64,000 nt of DNA, from NCBI GenBank assembly GCA_025362135.1, contig JANYHZ010000020.1, positions 1 to 64,000 of the forward strand, in the 5' to 3' direction. Below, piece by piece: positions 54,099 to 63,951 of the stretch. The notes beneath the pieces are model-generated. The model was not told the DNA's origin and did not search any database. It saw nothing but the letters and a program-made list of their open reading frames with translations. Numbering within the stretch: the stretch's first letter is position 1; every line of letters begins with the position of its first letter. This DNA comes from Betaproteobacteria bacterium (GTDB lineage: Bacteria > Pseudomonadota > Gammaproteobacteria > Burkholderiales > Usitatibacteraceae). A program made the translations under genes and the position numbers.

Positions 54099-54631
54099 TG
54101 GCCCTGAACGAGACACTGGTCGAACGCATTCGCAGTGTCAAGCTGGCTATTTTCGATGTTGATGGCGTGCTGACGGATGGATCCTTGCATTACGGCCCCG
54201 GCGGCGAGGAATTGAAGGTGTTCAACACGCTCGATGGACATGGATTGAAAATGTTGCAGGCATCGGGTGTAGAGCTGGCGATCATTTCAGGTCGCGCGTC
54301 GAAGGCGCTGGAGCGTCGCGCAAAGGATTTGGGAATCGCGCAGCTCTTCATGGGCGTAGAAAACAAGCTGGACACGTTTGAATCGTTATTGAAAAGCCTT
54401 TCGCTATCCCACGCGCAGAGCGCCGGACTGGGCGACGACGTGATCGATCTGCCGTTTCTGATGCGTTGCGGGTTCGCGGCTGTGGTCCCCGCTGCCCCAA
54501 GCTATGTGAAGCCGCACGTTCATTACGTGACGAGTGCGCAAGGCGGCCACGGCGCGGCGCGCGAATTTTGCGATTTGATCATGCAGGCCCAGGGAACCTG
54601 GGATGCGGTGATGAAAAAATACTTGAGCTGA
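54098..54631 (+). CDS. kdsC: KDO-8-phosphate phosphatase
   Basis: LAIFDVDGVLTDGSLHYGPGGEELKVFNTLDGHGLKML; overlaps the kdsD stop. Confidence 0.94.
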   Translation: MALNETLVERIRSVKLAIFDVDGVLTDGSLHYGPGGEELKVFNTLDGHGLKMLQASGVELAIISGRASKALERRAKDLGIAQLFMGVENKLDTFESLLKSLSLSHAQSAGLGDDVIDLPFLMRCGFAAVVPAAPSYVKPHVHYVTSAQGGHGAAREFCDLIMQAQGTWDAVMKKYLS

Positions 54632-54633
54632 CC

Positions 54634-55050
54634 ATGCTTTGGATTAAATCGTTTCACATTATCTTTATGGTGGCCTGGTTTGCCGGGCTGTTTTACCTGC
54701 CGCGTCTGTTCGTTTATCACGCGCAGGCGGAGGACAAAACTTCCATTGAGCGCTTCAAAATCATGGAGCGAAAGTTATACATCGGCATCATGACGCCGTG
54801 CATGGTCCTGACGCTTGGCCTGGGGATGTGGTTATGGCTGGGCTACGGCTTTCGGGGCGGCTGGTTACACGCCAAACTCGCACTCGTGCTGGTGCTTGTC
54901 GCGCATCATTTTTATCTCGGCAAACTGATTCGCGATTTCAAAGACGACCGGAATGAACACGGGCATGTTTTTTATCGCTGGTTAAACGAAATACCGGTGC
55001 TGCCAGCGCTCATTGGCATCGTGATTCTCGTTGTGGTGAAGCCATTCTGA
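54634..55050 (+). CDS. hemJ: HemJ-like/CopD-family membrane protein
   Basis: MLWIKSFHIIFMVAWFAGLFYLPRLFVYHAQ...LKAL-like GGWLHAKLALVLVLVAHHF. Confidence 0.88.
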   Translation: MLWIKSFHIIFMVAWFAGLFYLPRLFVYHAQAEDKTSIERFKIMERKLYIGIMTPCMVLTLGLGMWLWLGYGFRGGWLHAKLALVLVLVAHHFYLGKLIRDFKDDRNEHGHVFYRWLNEIPVLPALIGIVILVVVKPF

Positions 55051-56222
55051 TGGAACATTATTTCGCTCCGTGTCCGCGCGGCCTCTCTGGCGTACTCGCC
55101 GATGAGCTCAACGGCTTGGGTGCCGTCACGGTTCATGCGCAGGAGGCCGGGGTGGCTTTTGATGGCGACAAAGCACTCGGCTATCTGGCCAACCTGCATT
55201 CGCGCATGGCCAGCCGTGTTCTGCAGCGTGTGGCGCACTTTCCGTACGAGAACGAACAACAAATTTACGATGCTGCCGCGATGCAGGCGTGGCCGAGCTG
55301 GTTTGATGTTTCCCGCACAATCAAAGTTGAAATCAACGCCCATCGCTGCCCACTCAAAAGTCTCGACTTCATCACGTTGCGAATCAAGGACGCTGTCTGC
55401 GATAAATTCCGGGAACAGGTGGGCTCGCGGCCAAACGTTGATGCGAGAGAGCCGGACATCCGCATCCATGTGTTTCTCGATGCCACGCACGCGAGCCTCT
55501 ATCTCGATTTATCCGGAGAGCCCTTGTTTAAACGTGGCGTGCGTGACCATACCGGCGAGGCACCGCTGAAGAAAAATCTGGCCGCAGGCATCATTAAATT
55601 AAGCGGGTGGCAGCCCGGCGAGGCGTTTCTCGATCCCATGTGTGGCAGCGGCACATTTCTGATCGAGGCGGCTGAAATAGCCCTGGACATTGCGCCCGGA
55701 CTATCGGGCGGAAAATTGCGCGATTTTGCACTCACCAAACTGAAGAATTTCGACAAACCAATGTGGGAGGCTCAAGTTTCGGCAGCGAGGCAACGAATCA
55801 AGCCCGGCACGCTATTGCCGATTTTTGGCACCGACAAATACGGCTACGCCGTTACCGATGCGCGCGAGAATCTCGCGGCGAATGGATTGCTCGATTTCGT
55901 GCACCTGAAGCAGGTGAGTATCCTTGAGGTCGCGGCACCCGCGTCCAGCGGGGTGCTGGTCACGAATCCGCCTTATGGTGAGCGCCTCGGCGACATCACC
56001 GATCTTGCCGATCTTTATCCGAAACTTGGCGACTGGTTGAAGCAGAAATTCGCAGGATGGCGCGCCTATTTTTTCACCGGCGACCCACAACTGGCCAAGG
56101 GCGTCCGCTTGTCGGCGAGCAAACGAACGCCGCTATTCAACGGCAAGATTGAATGCCGGTTATTTGAATACAAAATAATCGCAGGCAGCAACCGCAAGGT
56201 GCCATCGGCTAGTGGTGAATGA
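55050..56222 (+). CDS. THUMP-domain RNA methyltransferase (RlmL N-terminal type)
   Basis: FAPCPRGLSGVLADEL, FLDPMCGSGTFLIEAAEIA, VTNPPYGERLGD. Confidence 0.92.
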   Translation: MEHYFAPCPRGLSGVLADELNGLGAVTVHAQEAGVAFDGDKALGYLANLHSRMASRVLQRVAHFPYENEQQIYDAAAMQAWPSWFDVSRTIKVEINAHRCPLKSLDFITLRIKDAVCDKFREQVGSRPNVDAREPDIRIHVFLDATHASLYLDLSGEPLFKRGVRDHTGEAPLKKNLAAGIIKLSGWQPGEAFLDPMCGSGTFLIEAAEIALDIAPGLSGGKLRDFALTKLKNFDKPMWEAQVSAARQRIKPGTLLPIFGTDKYGYAVTDARENLAANGLLDFVHLKQVSILEVAAPASSGVLVTNPPYGERLGDITDLADLYPKLGDWLKQKFAGWRAYFFTGDPQLAKGVRLSASKRTPLFNGKIECRLFEYKIIAGSNRKVPSASGE

Positions 56223-56985
56223 TGAGCCGTTCGCGTTGGCGAAACAGAAACTCTGGCGCGATTCCCATCATCGCCCGAACGCTTCGCGACAAGTGAGCGG
56301 AATCGGCAAACCCGGCCGATAGTGCGGCCGTCGTCAATGAGTCGCCGGCGATGGCGAGATCCAAAGCGCGCCGCATTTTCAGCCAGAGTACATAACGACG
56401 CACCGGCACCCCCACCACTTTTTTGAACAAGTGGGCAAAACGCGAGGGGGATAGATGCACCCGCGCCGACAGTGCTTCGATGCTTTCATATGCGTGAGGC
56501 GAATCCCGCAAGAAAGCCAATGCGGAATTGATGCGGGCATCCACGTAGGCGGGTTGGCTGTCCTGAAGTTGCGCAAAACCGAAAATGCGGGCGAGCAATT
56601 CGTCAGCCTCCTCGCGTGTAGTGTCGAATTCGTAGAGTGTAATCAACTCGCCACGACCGGCCCGATTACAGGCAAAGGCACGCGGTACGTTTTCGAACTG
56701 TTCCAGCGCCCGCTGAAAACTTCTGCTTTCTGGTTCCCAGTACAAAGCAGCAATGCTCGATGATGCCAAGTCGGTGGCGTATTCAACTTCCGATGGCAGG
56801 TAGATGACCTGATTTTCGAGCACCTCGCCCGACCCCAGGGTCACGCGCAATGTTCCCTCGCGGGCAATAAGCCAGGTGGCTGCGTGGTTGCGGTGTGGGG
56901 AGGTCTTTGTGCTTGGTCCAAGGTAGAGAAATCTCTCCGGCCACGCGTAGATATGGATTTTTGCGTCGATGCTGTTCATGACCAC
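56209..56985 (-). CDS. AraC-family transcriptional regulator
   Basis: C-terminal double HTH: LSPSRFAHLFKKVVGVPVRRYVLWLKMRRALDLA...AALSAGFADSAHLSRSVRAMMGIAPEFL. Confidence 0.92.
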   Translation of the reverse strand: MVMNSIDAKIHIYAWPERFLYLGPSTKTSPHRNHAATWLIAREGTLRVTLGSGEVLENQVIYLPSEVEYATDLASSSIAALYWEPESRSFQRALEQFENVPRAFACNRAGRGELITLYEFDTTREEADELLARIFGFAQLQDSQPAYVDARINSALAFLRDSPHAYESIEALSARVHLSPSRFAHLFKKVVGVPVRRYVLWLKMRRALDLAIAGDSLTTAALSAGFADSAHLSRSVRAMMGIAPEFLFRQRERLIIHH

Positions 56986-57001
56986 GCCATCATCCGGGAA
57001 C

Positions 57002-57064
57002 AGCAGGTTTATTCAAGTGAATAGCCAGTTTATTCAACAACACAGCAGGTTTCTACAAGAAATC
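57002..57064. repeat. Three tandem 21-bp direct repeats (candidate AraC operator)
   Basis: AGCAGGTTTATTCAAGTGAAT / AGCCAGTTTATTCAACAACAC / AGCAGGTTTCTACAAGAAATC, contiguous. Confidence 0.85.
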
Positions 57065-57121
57065 GGTCGCCTCGGCTCCGATACTGTCTATGCGTTCAAC
57101 AACCTTTGAAAGGAGCGCACC

Positions 57122-57238
57122 ATGAAACGCATTTTTGACAGGTCAAAAACACAAGGCACAGCACTTGCGGTCGTGTTGATAATTTTGGTGATGGGTAGCG
57201 GAGTGTCTTTGCTCCACGCATTCGTCCAGATGGCGTAG
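57122..57238 (+). CDS. Small hydrophobic peptide, 38 aa
   Basis: Read directly (absent from ORF track): MKRIFDRSKTQGTALAVVLIILVMGSGVSLLHAFVQMA*; Shine-Dalgarno aaaggagcgcacc. Confidence 0.6.
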   Translation: MKRIFDRSKTQGTALAVVLIILVMGSGVSLLHAFVQMA

Positions 57239-57249
57239 CACCCTAACGG

Positions 57250-58389
57250 CTATTTGACGATCTCCAGGTGTTCAAGTCCGGAAGCCAAGTCTTTCTCCTT
57301 GGCATTCTTGCCGTTCAATTTGATATTAAGCCTTAGGTCGTTGAGCGAATCAGCATTGCGCAATGCGTCTTCATAAGAAATGAAGTCGCCCTCATAAAGA
57401 TCGAACAATGCTTGATCAAAGGTCTGCATGCCGATCTCGCGAGAGCGTTTCATTACTTCCTTGATCTCGTGCACTTCGCCCTTGAAGATCAAATCCTGGA
57501 TGAGAGGCGAATTAAGCAGAATCTCGATTGCCGCAACCCGGCCTTTGCCTTCTTTCTTGGGAATCAGGCGCTGGGATACGAATGATTTCAGATTCAAGGA
57601 CAAGTCCATCAGCAACTGATGACGCCGTTCTTCAGGGAAAAAGTTGATGATGCGATCCAGCGCCTGATTGGTCGAATTCGCATGCAAGGTGGACATGCAG
57701 AGGTGCCCGGTTTCGGCAAACGCGATTGCGTAATCCATGGTTTCGCGATCACGAATCTCACCGATCAGGATTACATCCGGTGCCTGGCGCAACGTATTTT
57801 TCAATGCAGCGAACCAGTTATCGGTATCGACCCCGATCTCTCGCTGGGTGATGACGCAATTTTTGTGTTCGTGAACGTATTCAACCGGATCTTCTATCGT
57901 GATGATGTGGCCGTAACTGTTCTCGTTGCGATAGCCAATCATCGCCGCGAGCGTGGTCGATTTGCCGGACCCGGTTCCGCCGACCAAAATCACCAATCCG
58001 CGCTTGGTCATCACCACGTCCTTCAGTACGGGTGGTAAGTTCAAGTCTTCCATTTTCGGGATGGCGGTCGTGATCGTCCGCAGCACCATGCCGACGCGAC
58101 CCATTTGCATGAATGCATTTACACGGTAGCGACCGATACCCGCTGGCGCGATGGCGAAGTTGCACTCTTTCGTTGCTTCAAATTCCGCAGCCTGCTTGTC
58201 GGTCATGACTGATCGGGCAATCTCACCTGTATGAACCGGTGAAAGACTCTGCGGCGTTACCGGCGTCATCTTGCCGTCGATTTTCATTGCCGCAGGGAAG
58301 CCCGCCGTGATGAACAAATCCGACGCGTTCTTTGCGAGCATCGCACGCAGCAGTTGATGGACAAATTTTAGGGCCTCTTCTCGTTCCAT
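57250..58389 (-). CDS. pilU: Type IV pilus retraction ATPase, PilU-type
   Basis: VGGTGSGKSTTLAAMIGYRNENSYGHIITIEDPVEYVHEHKNC; downstream of pilT. Confidence 0.93.
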   Translation of the reverse strand: MEREEALKFVHQLLRAMLAKNASDLFITAGFPAAMKIDGKMTPVTPQSLSPVHTGEIARSVMTDKQAAEFEATKECNFAIAPAGIGRYRVNAFMQMGRVGMVLRTITTAIPKMEDLNLPPVLKDVVMTKRGLVILVGGTGSGKSTTLAAMIGYRNENSYGHIITIEDPVEYVHEHKNCVITQREIGVDTDNWFAALKNTLRQAPDVILIGEIRDRETMDYAIAFAETGHLCMSTLHANSTNQALDRIINFFPEERRHQLLMDLSLNLKSFVSQRLIPKKEGKGRVAAIEILLNSPLIQDLIFKGEVHEIKEVMKRSREIGMQTFDQALFDLYEGDFISYEDALRNADSLNDLRLNIKLNGKNAKEKDLASGLEHLEIVK

Positions 58390-58495
58390 AGTTCACCTTA
58401 CCTTAAGAATACATGGGCCGCAAAGCCGACGGCATCTAATTGAAAAGCAAGGCGCACGGCCCTGTTTCCGATGACGATTGAGAAGAGTACGCGCG

Positions 58496-59536
58496 TCAAG
58501 TGAAATTATCCTTGTTGGCGGCCTTGTTGCGTGCCTCGGCGATGCTAATGACATTGCGCTTCACCAATTCTGAAAGATTTTGGTCCATTGTTTGCATACC
58601 GATTCCCGCGCCAGTTTGAATCGCCGAATACATCTGAGCCACTTTCGCTTCGCGAATCAGGTTTCGGATTGCCGGTGTGCCAATCATGATTTCGTGCGCT
58701 GCAGCGCGTCCGGTACCGTCTTTGGTCTTGCAGAGTGTCTGTGAGATCACCGCACGCAGGGACTCAGACAACATCGCACGGATCATTTCTTTTTCCGCTG
58801 CGGGGAACACGTCAATTATCCGGTCGACCGTTTTCGCTGCTGAACTCGTGTGTAACGTGCCGAATACCAGATGGCCCGTTTCCGCAGCCGTCATCGCGAG
58901 CCGGATCGTCTCAAGGTCGCGCATTTCGCCTACCAGAATAATGTCCGGATCTTCCCGCAATGCAGATCTAAGCGCGTTGGCGAATGACAATGTGTGCGGC
59001 CCCACTTCGCGCTGATTGATCAGACATTTTTTTGATTCATGGACAAATTCGATCGGGTCTTCCACGGTCAATATGTGGCCAAACTCGTTTTCGTTGATGC
59101 TGTTCACCATCGCCGCCAGCGTGGTGGACTTGCCGGATCCGGTCGGCCCGGTGACTAGCACCATGCCGCGGGGCTGGTTGGCGATCTCGGCAAAAATCTT
59201 CGGCGCATTCAAATCCTCCAGGGAGAGGATTTTGGAGGGGATGGTACGCATCACCGCACCTGCGCCGCGCTGGTGATTGAATGCATTGACGCGAAAGCGG
59301 GCAAGATTTGGGATTTCGAAAGAAAAATCGCACTCCAGATTTTCCTCATATTGTTTGCGCTGCCCGTCATTCATGATGTCATAAATCATTCCATGAACAT
59401 CATCGTGGGCCAGCGCCGGAACGTTGATACGGCGCACATCGCCGTGAACACGAATCATCGGCGGCAAGCCCGCAGAAAGGTGCAGATCGGAGGCTTTGTT
59501 TTTGACACCAAAGGCGAGGAGTTCGGCAATTTCCAT
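58496..59536 (-). CDS. pilT: Type IV pilus twitching motility ATPase PilT
   Basis: MEIAELLAFGVKNKASDLHLSAGLPPMIRVHGDVRRI; VTGPTGSGKSTTLAAM. Confidence 0.96.
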   Translation of the reverse strand: MEIAELLAFGVKNKASDLHLSAGLPPMIRVHGDVRRINVPALAHDDVHGMIYDIMNDGQRKQYEENLECDFSFEIPNLARFRVNAFNHQRGAGAVMRTIPSKILSLEDLNAPKIFAEIANQPRGMVLVTGPTGSGKSTTLAAMVNSINENEFGHILTVEDPIEFVHESKKCLINQREVGPHTLSFANALRSALREDPDIILVGEMRDLETIRLAMTAAETGHLVFGTLHTSSAAKTVDRIIDVFPAAEKEMIRAMLSESLRAVISQTLCKTKDGTGRAAAHEIMIGTPAIRNLIREAKVAQMYSAIQTGAGIGMQTMDQNLSELVKRNVISIAEARNKAANKDNFT

Positions 59537-59687
59537 TTATACTTTTCCCTCTTTTTTCAGCTTGATAGGCGGTCAACACAAATTTGGTGATCGTCGCCTT
59601 GGGCAAGCGCATGCATTTTCCGACCCATCGAATGGCCCGTCTGTTTAACCGCGATGCGGCTTTCAAACGCCTGATTGCCAAGAGATT

Positions 59688-60380
59688 ATGTCCCCAATCG
59701 AATCGAACTTGCAACACATCCGCAGCCAGATGAATGACGCCATCGCTGCACGGCCGTTGGCGTCTCGAACGCCGGTTGCGTTGATTGCGGTGTCCAAGAC
59801 CAGGCTGGCGAAGGACGTGCGCGACGCGTTTGCTGCGGGCCAGCGAGAGTTCGGCGAAAACTACCTGCAGGAAGCCGCGACGAAAATTGATGCCCTCGGC
59901 GATTTGAGCGCGCGCGGTATCGTCTGGCATTTCATCGGGCCGTTGCAAAGCAACAAGCTCAAAATGATTGCGGCAAATTTCGATTGGGTACATGGTATTG
60001 ACCGTCTCAAGTCCGCCGCCGCGTTGTCTCGTCACCGTGCGGGCCACGAAGCGTTGAACGTCTGTATACAGGTAAATGTGAGCGCGGAGACGAGCAAAAG
60101 TGGAGTCGCTCCGGAAGCGGCGCTGGCGCTGGCAATGCAGGTTTCCCAACTGCCCAACATAAAACTGCGCGGCCTGATGACGATCATTGAGCATACCGTC
60201 GACGAAACAACCCAACGCGCGCAATTTCGTAACATGCGTACACTGTTCGAGTCGATACAAAGGGACGGAATGGACGTGGATACGCTTTCCATGGGTATGT
60301 CGGAGGATTTTGTTGTCGCCATTGCCGAAGGCGCGACGATGGTGCGAATAGGCAGCGCAATTTTTGGGACTCGGGGATGA
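59688..60380 (+). CDS. yggS: YggS-family PLP homeostasis protein
   Basis: LIAVSKTRLAKDVRDAFAAGQREFGENYLQEA; LSMGMSEDFVVAIAEGATMVRIGSAIFG. Confidence 0.95.
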   Translation: MSPIESNLQHIRSQMNDAIAARPLASRTPVALIAVSKTRLAKDVRDAFAAGQREFGENYLQEAATKIDALGDLSARGIVWHFIGPLQSNKLKMIAANFDWVHGIDRLKSAAALSRHRAGHEALNVCIQVNVSAETSKSGVAPEAALALAMQVSQLPNIKLRGLMTIIEHTVDETTQRAQFRNMRTLFESIQRDGMDVDTLSMGMSEDFVVAIAEGATMVRIGSAIFGTRG

Positions 60381-61234
60381 AGATACTTTTTCTTGGTGGC
60401 GGGAATATGGCCCAGGCGATGCTTACGGGGCTGATTGCACAAAAAACCCCGCCGGGAAACATCTGTGTGGTTGAACCTCTGCAAGGAGCGCGCGATGCGG
60501 TTTCCCAGCTGGGCGTCGACGCATTTTCATCGCTCACGACCAATTTGCTGGGTTGTGATGCCATTGTCCTCGCGGTAAAACCGCAGATGATGAAAGAGGC
60601 AATCGCACCGCTCGCCGATGAGCTTGACGGCCAGGTCGTCATCAGTATTGCGGCCGGGGTGAACACATCCACTCTCGGTTTCTGGTTGGGCGGTGGCGTG
60701 AGCCCTTACGCCAATGTGGTCCGCGCCATGCCTAACACGCCGGCGCTAATTCGTGCGGGTATCACCGGCTTGTATGCGGCCGCCGCGGTAAGCGAAGCCG
60801 GACGTCAAATTGCCAACGTACTAATGGGTGCCGTTGGCAAGACCGTCTGGTTCGACGATGAGGCAATGCTTGATGCGGTTACGGCGGTTTCCGGCAGTGG
60901 GCCCGCCTACGTGTTTTATTTCATCGAGGCGCTCGAGCAGGCGGCGCTCGAGTTGGGCTTTGACAGCGACGGCGCACGTTTATTTGCGAATCAAACTTTT
61001 CTGGGCGGCGCGCAACTCGCGGTCTCCACCAACGAGTCGCCCAGTGCATTGCGCGCCCGCGTCACCTCAAAGCGTGGCACGACGGAATGCGCAATCGAGA
61101 CCTTTGAGAAGCACGCACTTAAACAAGCGATTATCGAAGGTGTCAAAGCCGCATGCACCCGCTCACGCGAACTCGGCAGGGAACTGAGTGCGTCATCCGC
61201 CTTGCCCGTTGGCCTTGCAGGAGGCCCGGTTTGA
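60377..61234 (+). CDS. proC: Pyrroline-5-carboxylate reductase
   Basis: ILFLGGGNMAQAMLTGLI; VVRAMPNTPALIRAGITGLYA; VSGSGPAYVFYFIEAL. Confidence 0.96.
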   Translation: MKILFLGGGNMAQAMLTGLIAQKTPPGNICVVEPLQGARDAVSQLGVDAFSSLTTNLLGCDAIVLAVKPQMMKEAIAPLADELDGQVVISIAAGVNTSTLGFWLGGGVSPYANVVRAMPNTPALIRAGITGLYAAAAVSEAGRQIANVLMGAVGKTVWFDDEAMLDAVTAVSGSGPAYVFYFIEALEQAALELGFDSDGARLFANQTFLGGAQLAVSTNESPSALRARVTSKRGTTECAIETFEKHALKQAIIEGVKAACTRSRELGRELSASSALPVGLAGGPV

Positions 61235-61833
61235 TGACCCAGGCGCTGATATTTGTCATCGAAACCATCATCAATCTTTTTGTGCTCGCCGTATTGACGC
61301 GCTTCTATGCGCAGGCGCTGTGTGCACCATTTCGCGCCAGGGCCGGCAACCCGATCGTCGATTTTGTCGTGGCGCTGACCGATTTTGCGGTGAAACCGAT
61401 GCGCAAGATCGTACCCGGCATCCTGGGATTGGATTTCGCCTCACTGCTGATCGCATGGTTCGCGGAAGTTGTTTTGCTGCTCGTAAAGGCCGCAATCGTT
61501 GTCCCGACGGCCTTCTTGCATGCCGGGGTGTGGCCCGCCGTGGCGCTGCTCGCGATGGTCAGTATTTTGAAACTCTCAATCTACCTGTTGATTGGCGTAG
61601 TGATTGTGCAGGCGATTTTGTCCTGGGTAAGCCCGTACCATCCGGCGCGCCCTTTTTTCGATGCGTTGGTGGCACCGTTTCTCAGACCATTCCAACGCAT
61701 CATTCCGTTGATTGGCGGCGTGGATTTGTCCCCGTTTGCGCTACTAATCGTGCTGCAGGTCGTGTTGATGGTGCCAGTCGCCTACTTCGAGAAATCGGCT
61801 GGGGTCTTGCTATGGCTTACGACTGGAGGATAA
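61234..61833 (+). CDS. YggT-family membrane protein
   Basis: Start MTQALIFVIETIINLFVLAVLTRFYAQAL overlapping the proC stop; two YggT repeats. Confidence 0.92.
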   Translation: MTQALIFVIETIINLFVLAVLTRFYAQALCAPFRARAGNPIVDFVVALTDFAVKPMRKIVPGILGLDFASLLIAWFAEVVLLLVKAAIVVPTAFLHAGVWPAVALLAMVSILKLSIYLLIGVVIVQAILSWVSPYHPARPFFDALVAPFLRPFQRIIPLIGGVDLSPFALLIVLQVVLMVPVAYFEKSAGVLLWLTTGG

Positions 61834-61839
61834 TGCGCC

Positions 61840-63951
61840 ATGGACTTTAACGCCAATATCAACTCACGTTTCGAGAGCGAAATTGAACGCTACAACACGT
61901 GGCGCGAGAACCTGTCACGCTCGGTACACGAATACCACAGCTGGCTGGAGCGCACCAACCAGCTCGACGTACAACAGTCGATTCGTTTTTACGATTTGCT
62001 CGAGGCACTCAATCGCGGCAGGCTGACGCTCGCGTTTCTCGCCGAATTCTCGCGCGGCAAGTCTGAGCTGATCAACGCGCTGTTTTTTTCGAGTTTCGAA
62101 GAACGGCTACTGCCATCCGATGTGGGCCGTACAACGATGTGCCCGACGGAGATCTTTCACGACCCGAACGAAGAGCCGTATCTGAAATTGTTGTCGATCG
62201 AGACCCGCTACCGGGATGAATCCATTTCCCAGCTCAAGAACATGCCTGTGGAGTGGTCCAAGATTCGCCTCAACATCGACAGCGCCAAAGAAATGAAACA
62301 GGCGCTGTCCGCACTTGCCGATACCAAGCGGGTATATGCGCTTGATGCGCGCATGATGGGTCTGATCCCGATGTTTGACGATTCAGGGCAAGGCCCGAGC
62401 GAGGACGACATCGTCGAGGTGCCGGCCTGGCGCTATGCCGTTGTCAACTACCCGCACCCGTTACTTACAAATGGCCTGGCCATCCTCGACACACCCGGGT
62501 TAAACGCGCTTGGCCTTGAGCCCGAGCTGACGCTTTCGACTATTCCCAACGCACACGCAGTATTGTTCCTGCTGGGTATCGACACCGGCGTGACCAAGAG
62601 TGATCTTGAAATTTGGGACCGTTATGTGAAGACCGGCGCGCCCGCCAAGATTGCCGTTCTGAACAAGATCGATCTCATGTGGGATGAGCTCAAAACCGAG
62701 CCGGAGATCAAAGCTGGCATGGAACGCATGATGGAAACCACCTGCGAGCAATTGGGGCTGCCGCCGGAGCAAGTGTTCGCGCTATCGGCGCAGAAGGCTT
62801 TGGTGGGCAGGATCAAGGGTGACGACGAGATGGTGGAGCGCTCCGGCATCAAGCGCCTGGAGACTTACCTCGCCAACGAGATTATTCCGATCAAGCGGCA
62901 GTTGCTGGCGAAATCAGTGACGAGCGAAATCGGTACGATGATGGTGAGCAGTCATCGCAGCTGCACGCAAAAGCTTGAATCCAATCGCACGCAGTTGACT
63001 GAACTGGCGCAGCTTCAAGGCAAAAGCCGGGAAGTAACGGTGAAGCTCTGGCAGCGGATCAGTCAGGAAAAGGATGCGTACAACGCGGCCCTGACAGAGT
63101 ACAAAGTTCAGCGCGCGTCGTTTAACCAGAAGCGCAATGCCTTGCTGGATTTGTTCAATCCGACCAAGCTCGACGTACTGTGTGCACGCAGCTTGCAGGC
63201 GATGAATGATTCATGGACAACGCCCGGGCTTACGCGCGGAATGCGCGAATTGATTCGGCTCATTCAAGAGGACTTCAAAGCGGTATGCCTCTCTGGCGAG
63301 GATATTCTGCGTCTGATGGAAGGCGTTTACAACACCTTCCAGCAACGATTCAAATTCGAAAAAATGGATTTCCCGCCGCTTGATCTTGAGGGTCCGCGCG
63401 CGCAACTGCAAATCCTGATCAGCGAGACCGAAGCATTCTGCAGGGATCCGGTCAACATTGTCATGACCGAGAAGCGCTACATGGTGCGGCGGTTTTGGCG
63501 CATGCTGGTTGATTCGGCGCGTCGGATTTTCAATGGTGCCCGCACCGATCTTGACCGATGGCTCACTGCCGTCCCGCTGCCATTGGAAACGCAGATCCGG
63601 GATCACAAAGCCCAACTGCAGGCGCGGCTGGATTCCCTGGCGAAGATCAACGACCGCGGTGGCGCAATAGATGAAGAGGTTGCGACACTGCAAAAGCAAC
63701 GGCAGGGTCTGGAGGGCCAGATTGCCATGATTACCCAGCTAATTTTGCAGGTTCGCGATATTGGCCCCTCGCCTGATCTTGCTGCGAAAATACCTGTAGC
63801 CGTCGCCGTGAAAACCGATCCGGATATGCTAAAAACACAGAGACTGCCGACTGTGCAGACGGATTCTGAAATGACCAAGCGGCTCCCGTCCAAAGAAACC
63901 CCCATCGAATTTCTCACGACGCAGAAACTGAACCTGAACGCGAAACCCTGA
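61840..63951 (+). CDS. Dynamin-family GTPase-like protein
   Basis: G1 AEFSRGKSELINALFF, G3 LDTPGLNAL, G4 NKIDLMWDE; long helical C terminus. Confidence 0.85.
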   Translation: MDFNANINSRFESEIERYNTWRENLSRSVHEYHSWLERTNQLDVQQSIRFYDLLEALNRGRLTLAFLAEFSRGKSELINALFFSSFEERLLPSDVGRTTMCPTEIFHDPNEEPYLKLLSIETRYRDESISQLKNMPVEWSKIRLNIDSAKEMKQALSALADTKRVYALDARMMGLIPMFDDSGQGPSEDDIVEVPAWRYAVVNYPHPLLTNGLAILDTPGLNALGLEPELTLSTIPNAHAVLFLLGIDTGVTKSDLEIWDRYVKTGAPAKIAVLNKIDLMWDELKTEPEIKAGMERMMETTCEQLGLPPEQVFALSAQKALVGRIKGDDEMVERSGIKRLETYLANEIIPIKRQLLAKSVTSEIGTMMVSSHRSCTQKLESNRTQLTELAQLQGKSREVTVKLWQRISQEKDAYNAALTEYKVQRASFNQKRNALLDLFNPTKLDVLCARSLQAMNDSWTTPGLTRGMRELIRLIQEDFKAVCLSGEDILRLMEGVYNTFQQRFKFEKMDFPPLDLEGPRAQLQILISETEAFCRDPVNIVMTEKRYMVRRFWRMLVDSARRIFNGARTDLDRWLTAVPLPLETQIRDHKAQLQARLDSLAKINDRGGAIDEEVATLQKQRQGLEGQIAMITQLILQVRDIGPSPDLAAKIPVAVAVKTDPDMLKTQRLPTVQTDSEMTKRLPSKETPIEFLTTQKLNLNAKP

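Noticed and set aside
59400-60260. 286-aa minus-strand ORF opposite yggS
   Set aside because: Antisense to the conserved yggS; no protein-family signal.
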